Positions 19,131-27,896 of a DNA stretch of 64,000 nt are shown one piece after another. Numbering within the stretch: position 1 is the first letter of the stretch; each line of letters begins with the position of its first letter. The notes below the pieces were generated by a model. The model made no database searches. It was not told where the DNA came from and was given only the letters and a program-made list of their open reading frames with translations. Origin of the DNA: Desulfobulbaceae bacterium (lineage in GTDB: Bacteria > Desulfobacterota > Desulfobulbia > Desulfobulbales > Desulfobulbaceae); NCBI GenBank assembly GCA_023544645.1, contig JAMJFO010000009.1, positions 14,882-78,881 of the forward strand. The letters are read 5' to 3'. The position numbers were made by a program, and so were the translations under genes.

Positions 19131-19221
19131 TGCCTGAAGGGGTTAGGCTTCCTTGGTATATTGCTGCATAAGGTTCCCGGTTTATCCAGGAATGATTGCT
19201 CAAACATAGTTGATCGGATTG

Positions 19222-19773
19222 ATGCAAATGACAAGATTTTTTTATACACTTTTCTGCGTGGCGCTGTCGTTTTGTATCGCTTCAGGCGCTGGTCACGCTG
19301 CCGCCTGGGAGGGAAAAGTCGTCAAAGTGATCGATGGGGACAGCCTCAAGGTTCAGCGCCGGGGCAAGCTGTACGAGATCCGCCTGTATGGCATTGACAC
19401 GCCGGAATACCGGCAGCCGTACAGCAACAAGGCCAAGCAGTTCACCAGAAGACTTGCCTTGGGCGAGATGGCCCGGGTGGAAGAAAAAGACATCGACCAC
19501 TATGGACGCATTGTTGCCCTGGTGACGATCCGGGGAAAAATGGTCAACCGGGAACTGGTCCGGGAAGGGTTGGCCTGGTACTATCCGAAATACTGCCGCG
19601 CGCAGCCTTTATGCGGAGAACTGCGGCAACAGGAAGAAAAGGCGAAAAAACAACGTCGCGGATTCTGGCGGGACAGCAATCCAATTCCTCCCTGGCAATG
19701 GAAACGGCAACAGAAGAGCAGCGGCTCAAAAGGAAAAACCGGGTGGTATTACCGACTCCTTGACCGGCTGTAA
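19222..19773 (+). CDS. Exported thermonuclease (SNase-like) family protein
   Basis: Calcium-dependent nuclease fold of about 183 residues. A signal peptide (MTRFFYTLFCVALSFCIASG region) precedes the SNase OB-fold with VVKVIDGDSLKVQR, IRLYGIDTPEYRQPY and VNRELVREGLAWYY, matching the catalytic Arg/Glu/Arg arrangement of staphylococcal nuclease. Two Cys (KYCRAQPLCGE) may form a disulfide. The start is 19222 or 19228; a TTG at 19210 is less likely. Its last ~48 bases overlap the 3' end of the convergent cytochrome gene. Confidence 0.88.
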   Translation: MQMTRFFYTLFCVALSFCIASGAGHAAAWEGKVVKVIDGDSLKVQRRGKLYEIRLYGIDTPEYRQPYSNKAKQFTRRLALGEMARVEEKDIDHYGRIVALVTIRGKMVNRELVREGLAWYYPKYCRAQPLCGELRQQEEKAKKQRRGFWRDSNPIPPWQWKRQQKSSGSKGKTGWYYRLLDRL

Positions 19774-21204
19774 GGGTGTTGCCGGAACCTGATCACTGTC
19801 TGGTTCCAGACCCTCATTTTCCTTGTTGACCGGCGCAATGCCCGACCATGGGTCCTGGTCGTAGCCCAGTTCTTTCCAGTCCATCCGGCTTGTCGAGCCG
19901 TGGCAGTCAAGGCAGCCCAGGGCTTTGTCGCCGGCAACGACCCCGTGATTTATGCGCCGCAAAGCAGCGGTCGTGGCAAAAGCATATTGACCGCTGTACG
20001 GCAGCACCAGGGCCTGCATTCCCTGACGGGCAACAGTGTCCCAGTTCGATCCAGGAAACAGGGAGGAGCCGGTGGGCTGCAGCAGGGGGGAGATAAGGTA
20101 GCGGTATTTGGTGTCGTACAGCTGGGTGCCGTAAATAACCCGGAACGGCGCTATCTTTGATGCAGGGCTTCTTTCCGAGGGCCTCAGCAGGTAGGTGAGT
20201 TCCTGGGGCCTGATTCTCTGGCCGCGGGTATAGGCCATGTCTCCTCCGTCATCCCACAGGTACACGGGCTCAAGTCGGGCTGCCGAAGTAAAACCGTTTT
20301 CATCGCGGACAAGGTTCCGACCGTGTGGACGGTTCTGGTAGAGCCTGTTGGTTCTGCCGGTCATCAGCCAGTTCCAGCTGAGCACCCTCGGACTTTTTTG
20401 CGCGTATTGAGGGATATGGCAGGTCCGGCAGGATATCGTCGCCACGTGTTGATTGAGTTGATCAATGGCGTGCGGGGCATCGCCATGACAGGCGGCACAG
20501 CCCTGTTCTGCTGAGGAATGGTTGTCCCTAAGCTGGATTTTTCCGGGTAAACCATGACCGCTGCGCTGCGGATGGCAGTCCTGACAGCTGAATGGTGCTG
20601 CAGTCCTGTCCATGTGAATATCAGGCATTTCAGTGACATTGCCCGGCCGCGCTGCCCCGGATTGAGGATCGACAGCCGGGAGGCCGCAGTCGGCAAAGTG
20701 GCATTTTTTGCAGTTGGCAGGAGATGGCGAGCCGACATTACGGGCCATTTGCTCAAGTTCGCCCCGGGTATGGTCGCCGGGCACACCCTGGCCGGTTTGA
20801 CGGTAGACCCCGGTTGTATCGTGGCAGACAAGGCAGTCGACCATCTCCGGGGCCGGTGCGTCAATATCCACCGCAGGTCTGGCGCTGCCGACATGGCATC
20901 CCATGCACCGGGAGGGGTTTGATGCGACGTCAATGGCAAAACCGGTCAGGGAATCCTTTTTGCCGGACAGAGTGTTTCCGCCATTGACATTGTGTTGCCG
21001 GACCCAGGTCCAGTGGGTGGACTGCAGAACCGCGACAGCCTCCGGCAGGTGACATTGGAGACAGGATTTTGTTACATCGCTGATGGCCGTAAAGGGTCCC
21101 GTGATCTGCCGGTGGACCTCCAGGGCCGCCGCCTGGCTGCTTAAGGCGCCGGATCCCAGGAGAAGGGCGAGAGCAATGCAGGATGTCCGGGTTCCTTTGT
21201 TCAT
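19726..21204 (-). CDS. Octaheme c-type cytochrome, tetrathionate-reductase (OTR) family
   Basis: 492 residues with a signal peptide and eight CxxCH motifs: CLQCH, CMGCH, CLVCH, CKKCH, CQDCH, CAACH, CRTCH and CLDCH. The spacing and the segments STHWTWV, CMGCHVG and VDCLVCHDTTGVYRQ match the OTR family, and the C-terminal RMDWKELGYDQDPW segment is typical of it. OTR enzymes reduce tetrathionate, nitrite or hydroxylamine in vitro; the physiological substrate here is unknown. It lies in the periplasm. The ATG overlaps the ftsH stop by one base (TAATG), so the cytochrome is translationally coupled to ftsH, an unexpected partnership. Confidence 0.88.
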   Translation of the reverse strand: MNKGTRTSCIALALLLGSGALSSQAAALEVHRQITGPFTAISDVTKSCLQCHLPEAVAVLQSTHWTWVRQHNVNGGNTLSGKKDSLTGFAIDVASNPSRCMGCHVGSARPAVDIDAPAPEMVDCLVCHDTTGVYRQTGQGVPGDHTRGELEQMARNVGSPSPANCKKCHFADCGLPAVDPQSGAARPGNVTEMPDIHMDRTAAPFSCQDCHPQRSGHGLPGKIQLRDNHSSAEQGCAACHGDAPHAIDQLNQHVATISCRTCHIPQYAQKSPRVLSWNWLMTGRTNRLYQNRPHGRNLVRDENGFTSAARLEPVYLWDDGGDMAYTRGQRIRPQELTYLLRPSERSPASKIAPFRVIYGTQLYDTKYRYLISPLLQPTGSSLFPGSNWDTVARQGMQALVLPYSGQYAFATTAALRRINHGVVAGDKALGCLDCHGSTSRMDWKELGYDQDPWSGIAPVNKENEGLEPDSDQVPATPLQPVKESVIPPGFSF

Positions 21205-22991
21205 TATTTTTTTCCGTCCTGTTGCAGAAGGAGGGCGATGTCCTCCCTGGAAATGGTTTCTTTCTCCAGGAGGGCATTGGCCATGGCATCCAGTATCGGC
21301 CGGTGATCAACAAGGATGCCTTTGGCTTTGTCATAGGCTGAGCGCACCAGTTTTTTCACCTCGTGATCGATGGCGATGGCGGTTTCTTCGCTCATGATCT
21401 GTCCGGGCTGCCCGTTGAGCGGATCGGCCGGAGTGAAAGTCATGGGGCCGATCTCTTCGCTCATGCCCCATTCACAGACCATTTTACGGGCGATGTTGGA
21501 AACCCTCTCAATATCATTGCCGGCTCCGGTGGTAATTTCGTTGAAGACAATTTCCTCGGCCAGCCTGCCGCCGAGCAGTGTGCAGAGATTGTTGAACAGG
21601 TAGGTCCTGTCCTGGGAATATTTTTCCTCCAGGGGCAGCTGCATGGTCAGGCCGAGAGCTCTTCCCCGGGGAATAATGGTGACCTTGTGAACCGGATCTG
21701 CTCCCGGCAGCATGCAGGCGACCAGGGCATGCCCGGCCTCGTGAAAAGCGGTAATTTTCTTTTCCTTTTCGGTGATGATCATGGAACGGCGCTCGGCCCC
21801 CATCATGACCTTGTCCTTGGCTGCCTCCAGGATTTGCATGCTGACGGTGGGGTTGCCGGAACGGGTGGCAAGCAGCGCTGCCTCGTTGACCATGTTGGCC
21901 AGCTGCGCACCGGAAAAGCCGGGAGTGCCCTTGGCAATGGTGGTCCAGTCAACCTCGGCACCAGCTTTGATTTTTCGGGCATGGACCTTGAGGATTTTCT
22001 CCCTGCCGCCGACATCGGGCAGGGGAACAAGAACTTGCCGGTCAAAACGGCCGGGCCGCAACAGGGCCGGGTCGAGAATATCCTGTCGGTTGGTTGCGGC
22101 AATGACAATCACATGGTCGTTGGGTTCAAATCCATCCATTTCGACCAGCAGCTGGTTCAAGGTCTGCTCTCGTTCATCATTGCCGCCGCCGCCACTGGCG
22201 CTGCGGTGTCTACCCACGGCATCGATTTCGTCGATGAAGATGATGCACGGGGCTTTTTTCTTTCCTTCACGGAAAAGATCACGCACCCGTGAAGCCCCTA
22301 TACCGACATACATCTCAACAAAGTTGGAGCCGCTGATGGAATAAAACGGAACTCCGGCTTCCCCGGCAATGGCCTTGGCAAGGAGGGTTTTACCGGTTCC
22401 CGGTTCGCCGTACAGCAGGACGCCGCTGGGAATTCTCGCTCCGGCATCGGTGAACTTGTCAGGGTTTTTCAGAAAATCGACTATTTCGGCAACCTCATCC
22501 TTTGCCTCTTCAACTCCGGCAACGTCATCAAAGGTGACCTGGGGGTGTTCCGTGTCGATCAACTGGGCGCTGCTTTTGCCAAAGGCCATGGCCCGGCCTC
22601 CTCCGCCCTGGTCGCTTTTCCGGTGCATGAAAAAGAACCAGACAATGATCAGCAGGATAAACGGTATCCATGAAAGGAATGTCTGCAGGAACCAGTGGGG
22701 CTTCTTTTCTTCCTGGACCTCAAGGTTGACTCCCTGGGTAAGCAGATGGGGCAGCGCTTCATTGTTCGGCGGCACAATGGTCTGGTATTTGTGGTTGTCC
22801 GCCGTGGTCCAGGTAATGGTGTTGTTTTTGATCGTTACCGTTGAGAGCTGTCCTTTGTCCACACGCTCCAGGAAGTCATTGAACCGGACCATGGTTATTT
22901 CTTCCGGGGGCTGTTTAAGCATGTTGAACAGGAAAAGCCCTACAAGGCAGATGACCAGCCAAATGGAAAGATTCTTGTAAAAGTGGTTCAC
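21204..22991 (-). CDS. ftsH: ATP-dependent zinc metalloprotease FtsH
   Basis: Membrane-bound AAA+ protease that degrades misfolded membrane proteins and regulatory proteins. 595 residues. Two transmembrane segments (~8-24 and ~105-122) enclose a periplasmic domain. The AAA+ module has Walker A GEPGTGKT (195-202), Walker B IIFIDEID, the SRH segment and pore motif FVEMYVG. The M41 protease motif HEAGH is at 417-421. It is slightly short because the C-terminal tail is reduced. It is the first gene of a two-gene operon with the octaheme cytochrome. Confidence 0.97.
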   Translation of the reverse strand: MNHFYKNLSIWLVICLVGLFLFNMLKQPPEEITMVRFNDFLERVDKGQLSTVTIKNNTITWTTADNHKYQTIVPPNNEALPHLLTQGVNLEVQEEKKPHWFLQTFLSWIPFILLIIVWFFFMHRKSDQGGGGRAMAFGKSSAQLIDTEHPQVTFDDVAGVEEAKDEVAEIVDFLKNPDKFTDAGARIPSGVLLYGEPGTGKTLLAKAIAGEAGVPFYSISGSNFVEMYVGIGASRVRDLFREGKKKAPCIIFIDEIDAVGRHRSASGGGGNDEREQTLNQLLVEMDGFEPNDHVIVIAATNRQDILDPALLRPGRFDRQVLVPLPDVGGREKILKVHARKIKAGAEVDWTTIAKGTPGFSGAQLANMVNEAALLATRSGNPTVSMQILEAAKDKVMMGAERRSMIITEKEKKITAFHEAGHALVACMLPGADPVHKVTIIPRGRALGLTMQLPLEEKYSQDRTYLFNNLCTLLGGRLAEEIVFNEITTGAGNDIERVSNIARKMVCEWGMSEEIGPMTFTPADPLNGQPGQIMSEETAIAIDHEVKKLVRSAYDKAKGILVDHRPILDAMANALLEKETISREDIALLLQQDGKK

Positions 22992-23176
22992 TGTCGGTCC
23001 TCGGTTATGTAATCAGCAAAGATTATGCAGTAATTTCAACTCGGTGCCGTTTGCCGGTTGTTGGCGGAATATTCCCTTGTCGGGATTGCGTTGAGGTACC
23101 ATATATTTAGGGAAAGGTAAAGGGTTCTGTGCCTGGTGGGGAGGGGGATTGTTGCGGGAGCTGTTGAAAGGAAATA

Positions 23177-23198
23177 CCCCGGAGCCGCCACTCCGGGG
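23177..23198. other. GC-rich hairpin, CCCCGGAG stem
   Basis: CCCCGGAG and CTCCGGGG form a perfect 8-bp stem around a six-base loop. No U tract follows on either strand, so it is not a standard terminator. It lies about 190 bp upstream of ftsH and could be in that gene's 5' leader. Confidence 0.45.
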
Positions 23199-23447
23199 TT
23201 TAGGCAAGCTATCTCGTTTTTTGGCATTTGTGTTGAGCAGCTGATCTATCTGAAGCATCTATCATGCCAGAAATATCCTGCTTCAAGCGAAACAGGTGGT
23301 TGATGATTGTAACTCTTTGGTTTTGTTTAGTTTAATTTTACCTCCAGATGGAGGGCGGCATTTGCGCCCGCCTGTTGCGCAACATGATCTGTAGGCGCAT
23401 AATTTGCCCATAATCTTTTCTCTTGGCTTTTTTTGCTCCATATGGAA

Positions 23448-23467
23448 AAATGAATCGCAATTCATTT
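23448..23467. promoter_or_regulatory. Palindromic operator candidate, TGAAT-N4-ATTCA
   Basis: AAATGAAT and ATTCATTT form perfect 8-bp arms around CGCA. The core TGAAT-N4-ATTCA recurs upstream of the ferredoxin gene at 27811-27824. The site lies about 390 bp before the first small membrane protein gene. A shared regulator, possibly one of the MerR proteins, is an inference. Confidence 0.45.
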
Positions 23468-23763
23468 ATTTCGCATTTAAGGTGACTGAAATAACAGAGG
23501 CGCTCGGTCCGCATAATTATAACCTGTTAAAATTAAAAAGCATTTTTTGGGATATTGTAATTTCCGTTTTTTGATCACCGGCAATTTTTCAAAAAAGCGA
23601 CAGTGGTATTTAAATTTTTTCTGAAAAAAAGGTATCAGTTTTTCTTGACAGGAAAAATATTTTTTCATTAAAGGGAAGTAAGTTTGAATTAATAAAGGTA
23701 AACGACACTTTATAAGTAGGAACAGACAACCACATGGAACATAGGAGGTAAAACAGGAAAAAC

Positions 23764-23796
23764 GGACCGGAGTGCATCCGCCAATGAACCCGGTCC
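23764..23796 (+). other. 5'-leader hairpin before the first NrfD module
   Basis: GGACCGG and CCGGTCC form a 7-bp stem with a 19-base loop, about 40 bases before the small membrane protein start. It could affect mRNA stability or translation. Confidence 0.35.
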
Positions 23797-23835
23797 AGGG
23801 ATTGGAAACACATCCAACACACTGGAGGACAAGTA

Positions 23836-23952
23836 ATGGAAGGTATTTTGTTTATCGTTTTTTGGCTAGGTGGTGCTACGCTCCATACCCTGTTTGATAT
23901 CAAGGTCAAACCGGTCGTTCAGGCCCTGAAGGAAGAAAGCGATTTTTCCTAG
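23836..23952 (+). CDS. 38-residue single-span membrane protein
   Basis: A small open frame with ATG behind a strong GGAGG (23825-23829). The product is about half hydrophobic: MEGILFIVFWLGGATLHTLF forms a probable transmembrane helix, followed by a charged cytoplasmic tail (KVKPVVQALKEE). It lies 75 bp before the NrfD gene and in the same orientation. The second NrfD gene is also preceded by a small membrane protein, which supports this being a real accessory subunit. No family is recognised. Confidence 0.65.
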   Translation: MEGILFIVFWLGGATLHTLFDIKVKPVVQALKEESDFS

Positions 23953-24027
23953 CCCTTAGATCAAAAGTAATTACGGATGAAAATCCAGATATTTTACTCA
24001 TTAAAGAGGTAATGGAGGTACGTGCAC

Positions 24028-25221
24028 ATGAATAATGTATTAGCAAAAGTCCTGCCCCAGGAAGGGGGGCTGCAAGGTACAACTGCCGGCGCATATAATG
24101 CAACAATTGCTTTGCTCGGTTTGGTAACAGTGGTAGGTGTGGCATTTGGTGTCCATGCCATGTTCGTTGGGCATGAACATGCCTACGGAGTCACTCGTGA
24201 AGTTCCGTGGGGGCTTATGCTCGCCGCCTATGTCTTTTTTGTCGTAACGTCAACAGGCCTGTGTCTGGTCTCTTCCATCGGCCATGTTTTTGGCGTCAAA
24301 GCATTTCAGCCCATTGCCAAGCGGTCGGTTTTTCTGGCGATCGCCACAATTATTGCCGGTTTTCTCGTTATCGCCTTTGAGATTGAGAATCCCTGGAGAA
24401 TGGCAATTTATAATGTGATATCGCCCAATCCCACCTCCAACATCTGGTGGATGGGAACCCTCTACGGCGCTTATCTCTTCTTTATGCTTATCGAGTTTGC
24501 CCTGCTGCAGATGGGTGAGCATAAGAAGGCTGGATTACTGGGCCTGGCCGGCGTCATTGCCGGTGTCGCCGCTCATTCGAATCTCGGCGCTGTTTTCGGA
24601 CTGCTCAATGGCCGTGAATTCTGGCATGGACCGTACATGCCGATTTACTTTATTACTTCAGCCATGATGTCCGGTTGTGCCGCGGTCATTTTCTTTCACT
24701 GGACTGCCTACAAAATCAACGGCTGGAAAATGAGTGATGAACTGCGAGATTCCCTCACCTCGGTTGCCAAGCTCGGCGCTCTGCTGTATGTGGTTATCAT
24801 GTTCTTCACCACCTGGAAGATCATCTCAGGTGTTTCCGGTCAGCCTGCCGGCAAGTATGAGGCCATCATGTCTTTTCTGACGGGTCCTTATGCGGTTAAT
24901 TTCTGGGTGGCCGAGATTGCCATGGGGCTTGTTATTCCTTTTATCATCATCCTGGCAGTTAAGGCGAAGAATATTCCGGCCATGGCTTTGGGATCAGCTT
25001 CCAGCATCATCGGAATTTTCTTCATGCGCTATGATCTGATCGTCATCGGTCAGGTTGTTCCCGGATTCCATGAGTACAATATTGTGGATATGCCGCATCT
25101 GCTGCCATATTCTCCGACACTGCACGAATATATGGTAACCATTGCCGGATTTACCTTCTGTGCGGCACTCTTCATGGTTGGTGAGCGCATGTTCCGCGGT
25201 CATCTGTCCGAGGATCACTAA
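24028..25221 (+). CDS. NrfD/PsrC-family membrane subunit (module 1)
   Basis: Quinone-interacting integral membrane protein of about 397 residues with roughly ten transmembrane helices. Members of this family exchange electrons between menaquinone and a partner ferredoxin subunit, as in DsrP, QrcD, ActC or PsrC. The conserved segment NPTSNIWWMGTLYG is shared with the second copy at 30546. The GTG at 24022 is two codons upstream, but the ATG at 24028 has GGAGG nine bases before it. It is followed by a hairpin and a MerR gene. The ferredoxin and cytochrome partners are encoded about 2.7 kb downstream. Confidence 0.9.
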   Translation: MNNVLAKVLPQEGGLQGTTAGAYNATIALLGLVTVVGVAFGVHAMFVGHEHAYGVTREVPWGLMLAAYVFFVVTSTGLCLVSSIGHVFGVKAFQPIAKRSVFLAIATIIAGFLVIAFEIENPWRMAIYNVISPNPTSNIWWMGTLYGAYLFFMLIEFALLQMGEHKKAGLLGLAGVIAGVAAHSNLGAVFGLLNGREFWHGPYMPIYFITSAMMSGCAAVIFFHWTAYKINGWKMSDELRDSLTSVAKLGALLYVVIMFFTTWKIISGVSGQPAGKYEAIMSFLTGPYAVNFWVAEIAMGLVIPFIIILAVKAKNIPAMALGSASSIIGIFFMRYDLIVIGQVVPGFHEYNIVDMPHLLPYSPTLHEYMVTIAGFTFCAALFMVGERMFRGHLSEDH

Positions 25222-25231
25222 GAACCGACAG

Positions 25232-25264
25232 TTCCGGGAAAACGGATTGTCCGTTTTCCTGGAA
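25232..25264 (+). other. Intercistronic hairpin between nrfD-1 and merR-1
   Basis: TTCC-g-GGAAAACGGA pairs with TCCGTTTTCC-t-GGAA around the loop TTG. It begins 10 bases after the NrfD stop and has no U tract. A hairpin sits at the same place in the second module (31755-31781). It may protect the upstream message or lower MerR expression. Confidence 0.6.
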
Positions 25265-25288
25265 CAATAGATTGCACAGGAGAACAGT

Positions 25289-25732
25289 ATGGCCAGAAGA
25301 AAACCTGAAGTCAGACCGATGAAGCCGGATATGCCGGTATATCCTATCGGTGTTGCCGCCAGACTGCTGGGTATTCATCCCCGTACCTTGAGGATTTACG
25401 AGGCGGAAGGGTTGATCCATCCGGCGCATGTCGGCTCCAGAAGATTGTTTTCCGATAATGATGTCCAGTGGATAAAATGTCTGCGTTCCTTCATTCACGA
25501 TGAAGGTATCAGCATCCCCGGGCTGAAGAAGTTGTTGAATCTCGTCCCCTGCTGGGAAGTTGCAGGCTGTCCGTCGGATGTGCATGAATGCTGCGAGGCA
25601 AGGGTTGACCGGGCAGCGCCCAAAACGTTGCACAGGGTAGGAGATGCCGCTGCCGCACGGGAAGCAAAAGAAGCTGACGAGCAAAAAAGAAAAACAGCAG
25701 TTCAAAAAAAAAAGCAACAATCATCTTCATAG
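25289..25732 (+). CDS. MerR-family regulator with Cys motif (module 1)
   Basis: 147 residues. A MerR-type winged helix (PIGVAARLLGIHPRTLRIYE; residues ~15-80) is followed by PCWEVAGCPSDVHECC, a C-x6-C-x6-CC pattern that could bind a metal or iron-sulfur cluster or act as a thiol switch. The C-terminus is Lys/Gln-rich (KKKQQ). It resembles HspR in its helix-turn-helix but lacks HspR's tail. It is a paralogue of the regulator at 31807. Location after nrfD suggests local control of this electron-transfer cluster. Confidence 0.85.
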   Translation: MARRKPEVRPMKPDMPVYPIGVAARLLGIHPRTLRIYEAEGLIHPAHVGSRRLFSDNDVQWIKCLRSFIHDEGISIPGLKKLLNLVPCWEVAGCPSDVHECCEARVDRAAPKTLHRVGDAAAAREAKEADEQKRKTAVQKKKQQSSS

Positions 25733-25860
25733 ATGCGCAAAGGAGGCAAAAGGCCGTCAATGCGGCGCTGCTTCTGGAGCAGCAGTCATTTGGATAAGTG
25801 ATTGGAAAAAAACCGGGACCGGAGCGATGTGACTGTTTGCCTCGGCCCTCTGTTCAGAAC

Positions 25861-25903
25861 AAAAAAAACGGGACCATATCACGTATATGGATCCCGTTTT
25901 TTT
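25861..25903. terminator. Bidirectional rho-independent terminator
   Basis: AACGGGA-CCATAT and ATATGG-a-TCCCGTT form a strong stem flanked by A8 on one side and T7 on the other. It can end both the plus-strand NrfD-MerR transcript and the minus-strand sigma-54 regulator transcript. Confidence 0.85.
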
Positions 25904-25932
25904 GGTAAAAAAGAAATGTTAAGCGGTCCCGG

Positions 25933-27632
25933 TCAGGCTTTACCCGGCTGTTCAAGGTTGTATCTGATCATCTTGCGCCTGAGGGTATTCTTGGAGATTC
26001 CAAGCTCCTCGCAGGCGGTCCCCTTGTTCCATTTATTGTTTTCCAGGGCAAAAAAGATCGCCTGTCTTTCAATTTCCTCAAGGGTCTGAGGTCTGTTGAA
26101 CCCATGGTCAGGGGATGTCAGCTTCTCTGCCCCGGCGTCCCGGTCAAACGGTTCCGGCAGGTGTTCCGGCAGGATGTACCCACCGTCACAGAGAATGAAA
26201 GCGTATTCGATGATATTTTTCAGCTCTCTGATATTGCCGGGGAAATCATGGCGCATGAGGATGCTGGCAGCGGTGTTTGCAATGCCCACTATGTCTTTCC
26301 CGGTCTGCGCGCTGAAATCCTTGATAAACTGGTCGATAAGCAGGGGGATATCTTCTTTTCGTTCACGAAGAGGCGGCAGGTGAAATCTGACCACGTTCAA
26401 CCGGTAATAAAGATCCTCACGGAAGGTGCCGTCAACGACCATGGCCGTAAGATCTTTGTTGGTTGCGGTAATGATCCGCACATCTGTATCTATGGAAGTA
26501 TTCGATCCCAGGGGTTCGTAGGTCTTTTCCTGGAGAACCCGCAGGAGTTTTACCTGGATGCTCAGGGGATGTCGCCGATCTCGTCGAGGAACAGGGTTCC
26601 GCCTTCGGCCGCGGCGAATCGGCCTTGCTTATCCTTGCGGGCATCGGTGAAAGCTCCGGCCTTGTAGCCGAACAGCTCCGATTCGAGCAGGGATTCGGGC
26701 AGGGCCCCGCAGTTAAGGGCGACAAAGGGTTTGTCACTGCGGTCGCTGTTATGGTATATAGCCCGGGCTATTAATTCCTTGCCGGTACCGCTTTCGCCGT
26801 AAATCATCACCGTGCTTGTGCTGTTGGCAACCTCGGGCATAATGGCAAAAAGGCGCTGCATGGCCATGCTTTTGGACACCATCTCGTCAAAATGGTATTT
26901 GCGGGTCAGCTGTTTCCGCAGTGAGGTCAGGGCGCTGAGATCACGGAATGTCTCGACTCCGCCGATGATCCTGCCTTCATGGTCGGTAAGCGGGGAGGCG
27001 CTGATGCTGATGGGGATTTTTTTACCTTCACGGTTCCGGAAGGTTATCGATTTGTTGGAGACAGGTTTGCCGCTGTACAGGCTTTCCGCAATGGCGCAGT
27101 TTTTGCCGCAGATGCTGGAGTGAAAGACCTCACTGCACGACCTGCCGATGGCTTCGTCAGCGCTCCAGCCGGTGATGGTTTCGGCGGCCCTGTTGAAAAA
27201 GGTGATTTTCCACTGCTGGTCTACGGTGAAAACACCGTCGGCAACAGAGTTCATGACGACCTGTTCAATGTACGCCGGTTCGGAAGAATCTTTCAGGCAG
27301 ATGATGACGCCGTCGGTCTTGTTCCGTCCCGCGGGGACGGGAAGAATCGTAGCCAGGACGGATCGCGTGCCGCCGTCTTGCTGGTGGCGCAGTCGGATCG
27401 GAAGATTGCTGATCACCTTCCCTTGGTGGACCGGTTCGCACAGGGAGAGGAGGTCGGAAAAATCTTTACCAACGCGGAATACCTCCCTGGCCGGCTTGCC
27501 GATCAGGTTCCGTCCGGGTGTGCCGATTATTTCCTCGGCCTGTCGGTTAACCGCGTCGATCAGTCCGTCATTGTTGATCCTGATGACAGCGGCGGCGACA
27601 TAAGTATGTTCAAATTTGTCAGCATGATTCAT
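25933..27632 (-). pseudogene. Frameshifted sigma-54-dependent PAS/AAA+/Fis regulator
   Basis: Two adjacent reading frames together make one full regulator of about 565 residues. The first part (27632-26562) has two PAS-type domains, the second with a CGKNCAI Cys pair, then Walker A GESGTGKE and the sigma-54 contact loop GAFTDA. Translation stops just after FLDEIGDIP. The second frame resumes at once with LSIQVKLLRVLQE and continues through the arginine finger region to a Fis-type helix-turn-helix ending near 25933. Restoring one C in the C4 run (26565-26568 on the plus strand shows GGGG) would join them without a stop. Either a real inactivating deletion or a homopolymer sequencing error. It is divergent from the ferredoxin gene, its likely target. 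Confidence 0.88.
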
Positions 27633-27764
27633 GGGATGCTCGTCTTTTTAGTGTTACGGTAATGTATTCACTTGGGATGATCCGGTCAAGACGGTTTATT
27701 AAACTGGCTGAATCTTCGAAAAAACGTGGAGGTTGTAACTCTCCTGAATGTTTGTCGGCAAAAC

Positions 27765-27793
27765 TTGCATTTCATGGTAAGATACTGTATATT
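27765..27793 (+). promoter_or_regulatory. Candidate sigma-70 promoter for the ferredoxin gene
   Basis: TTGCAT (27765-27770), a 17-base spacer and TATATT (27788-27793). I also looked for a sigma-54 -24/-12 site, expected because of the neighbouring activator; the nearest GG/GC pair has wrong spacing. Confidence 0.4.
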
Positions 27794-27810
27794 GTCAGCG
27801 CCTTTTTTAA

Positions 27811-27824
27811 TGAATGGCCATTCA
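27811..27824. promoter_or_regulatory. Palindromic operator candidate downstream of the -10 box
   Basis: TGAATGGCCATTCA is a perfect 14-base palindrome located about 17 bases after the proposed -10 box and 73 bases before the ferredoxin start. It shares TGAAT-N4-ATTCA with the site at 23451-23464. Its position fits a repressor site. Confidence 0.45.
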
Positions 27825-27896
27825 GTCGTGTTCGCGTACGGCTGATGCGATATGATTACAGGAGAACACCTTACTACTTACATCAAGGAGAGTGTA

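Larger units (their letters stand above)
22992..23835. other. Long intergenic region between ftsH and the first NrfD module
   Basis: 844 bp without a convincing gene. It holds a GC-rich hairpin (23177-23198), the palindrome listed at 23448-23467, a possible sigma-70 promoter (TTGACA 23645-23650, 17-base spacer, TTAAAG 23668-23673) and a leader hairpin (23764-23796). The 23400-23720 part is clearly more AT-rich than its surroundings, as expected for a promoter region driving the plus-strand module. Confidence 0.55.

Noticed and set aside
21363-22292. 309-codon plus-strand frame within ftsH
   Set aside because: Antisense shadow of the AAA+ and protease coding sequence.
23177-23198. Cyclic-di-GMP or similar riboswitch near ftsH
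   Set aside because: Only one hairpin is clear and the conserved riboswitch core sequences were not found.
27633-27896. Sigma-54 (-24/-12) promoter for the ferredoxin gene
   Set aside because: The best GG...GC pair (27757-27769) has an 8-base gap instead of 10, so it does not fit; a sigma-70-like site is better.
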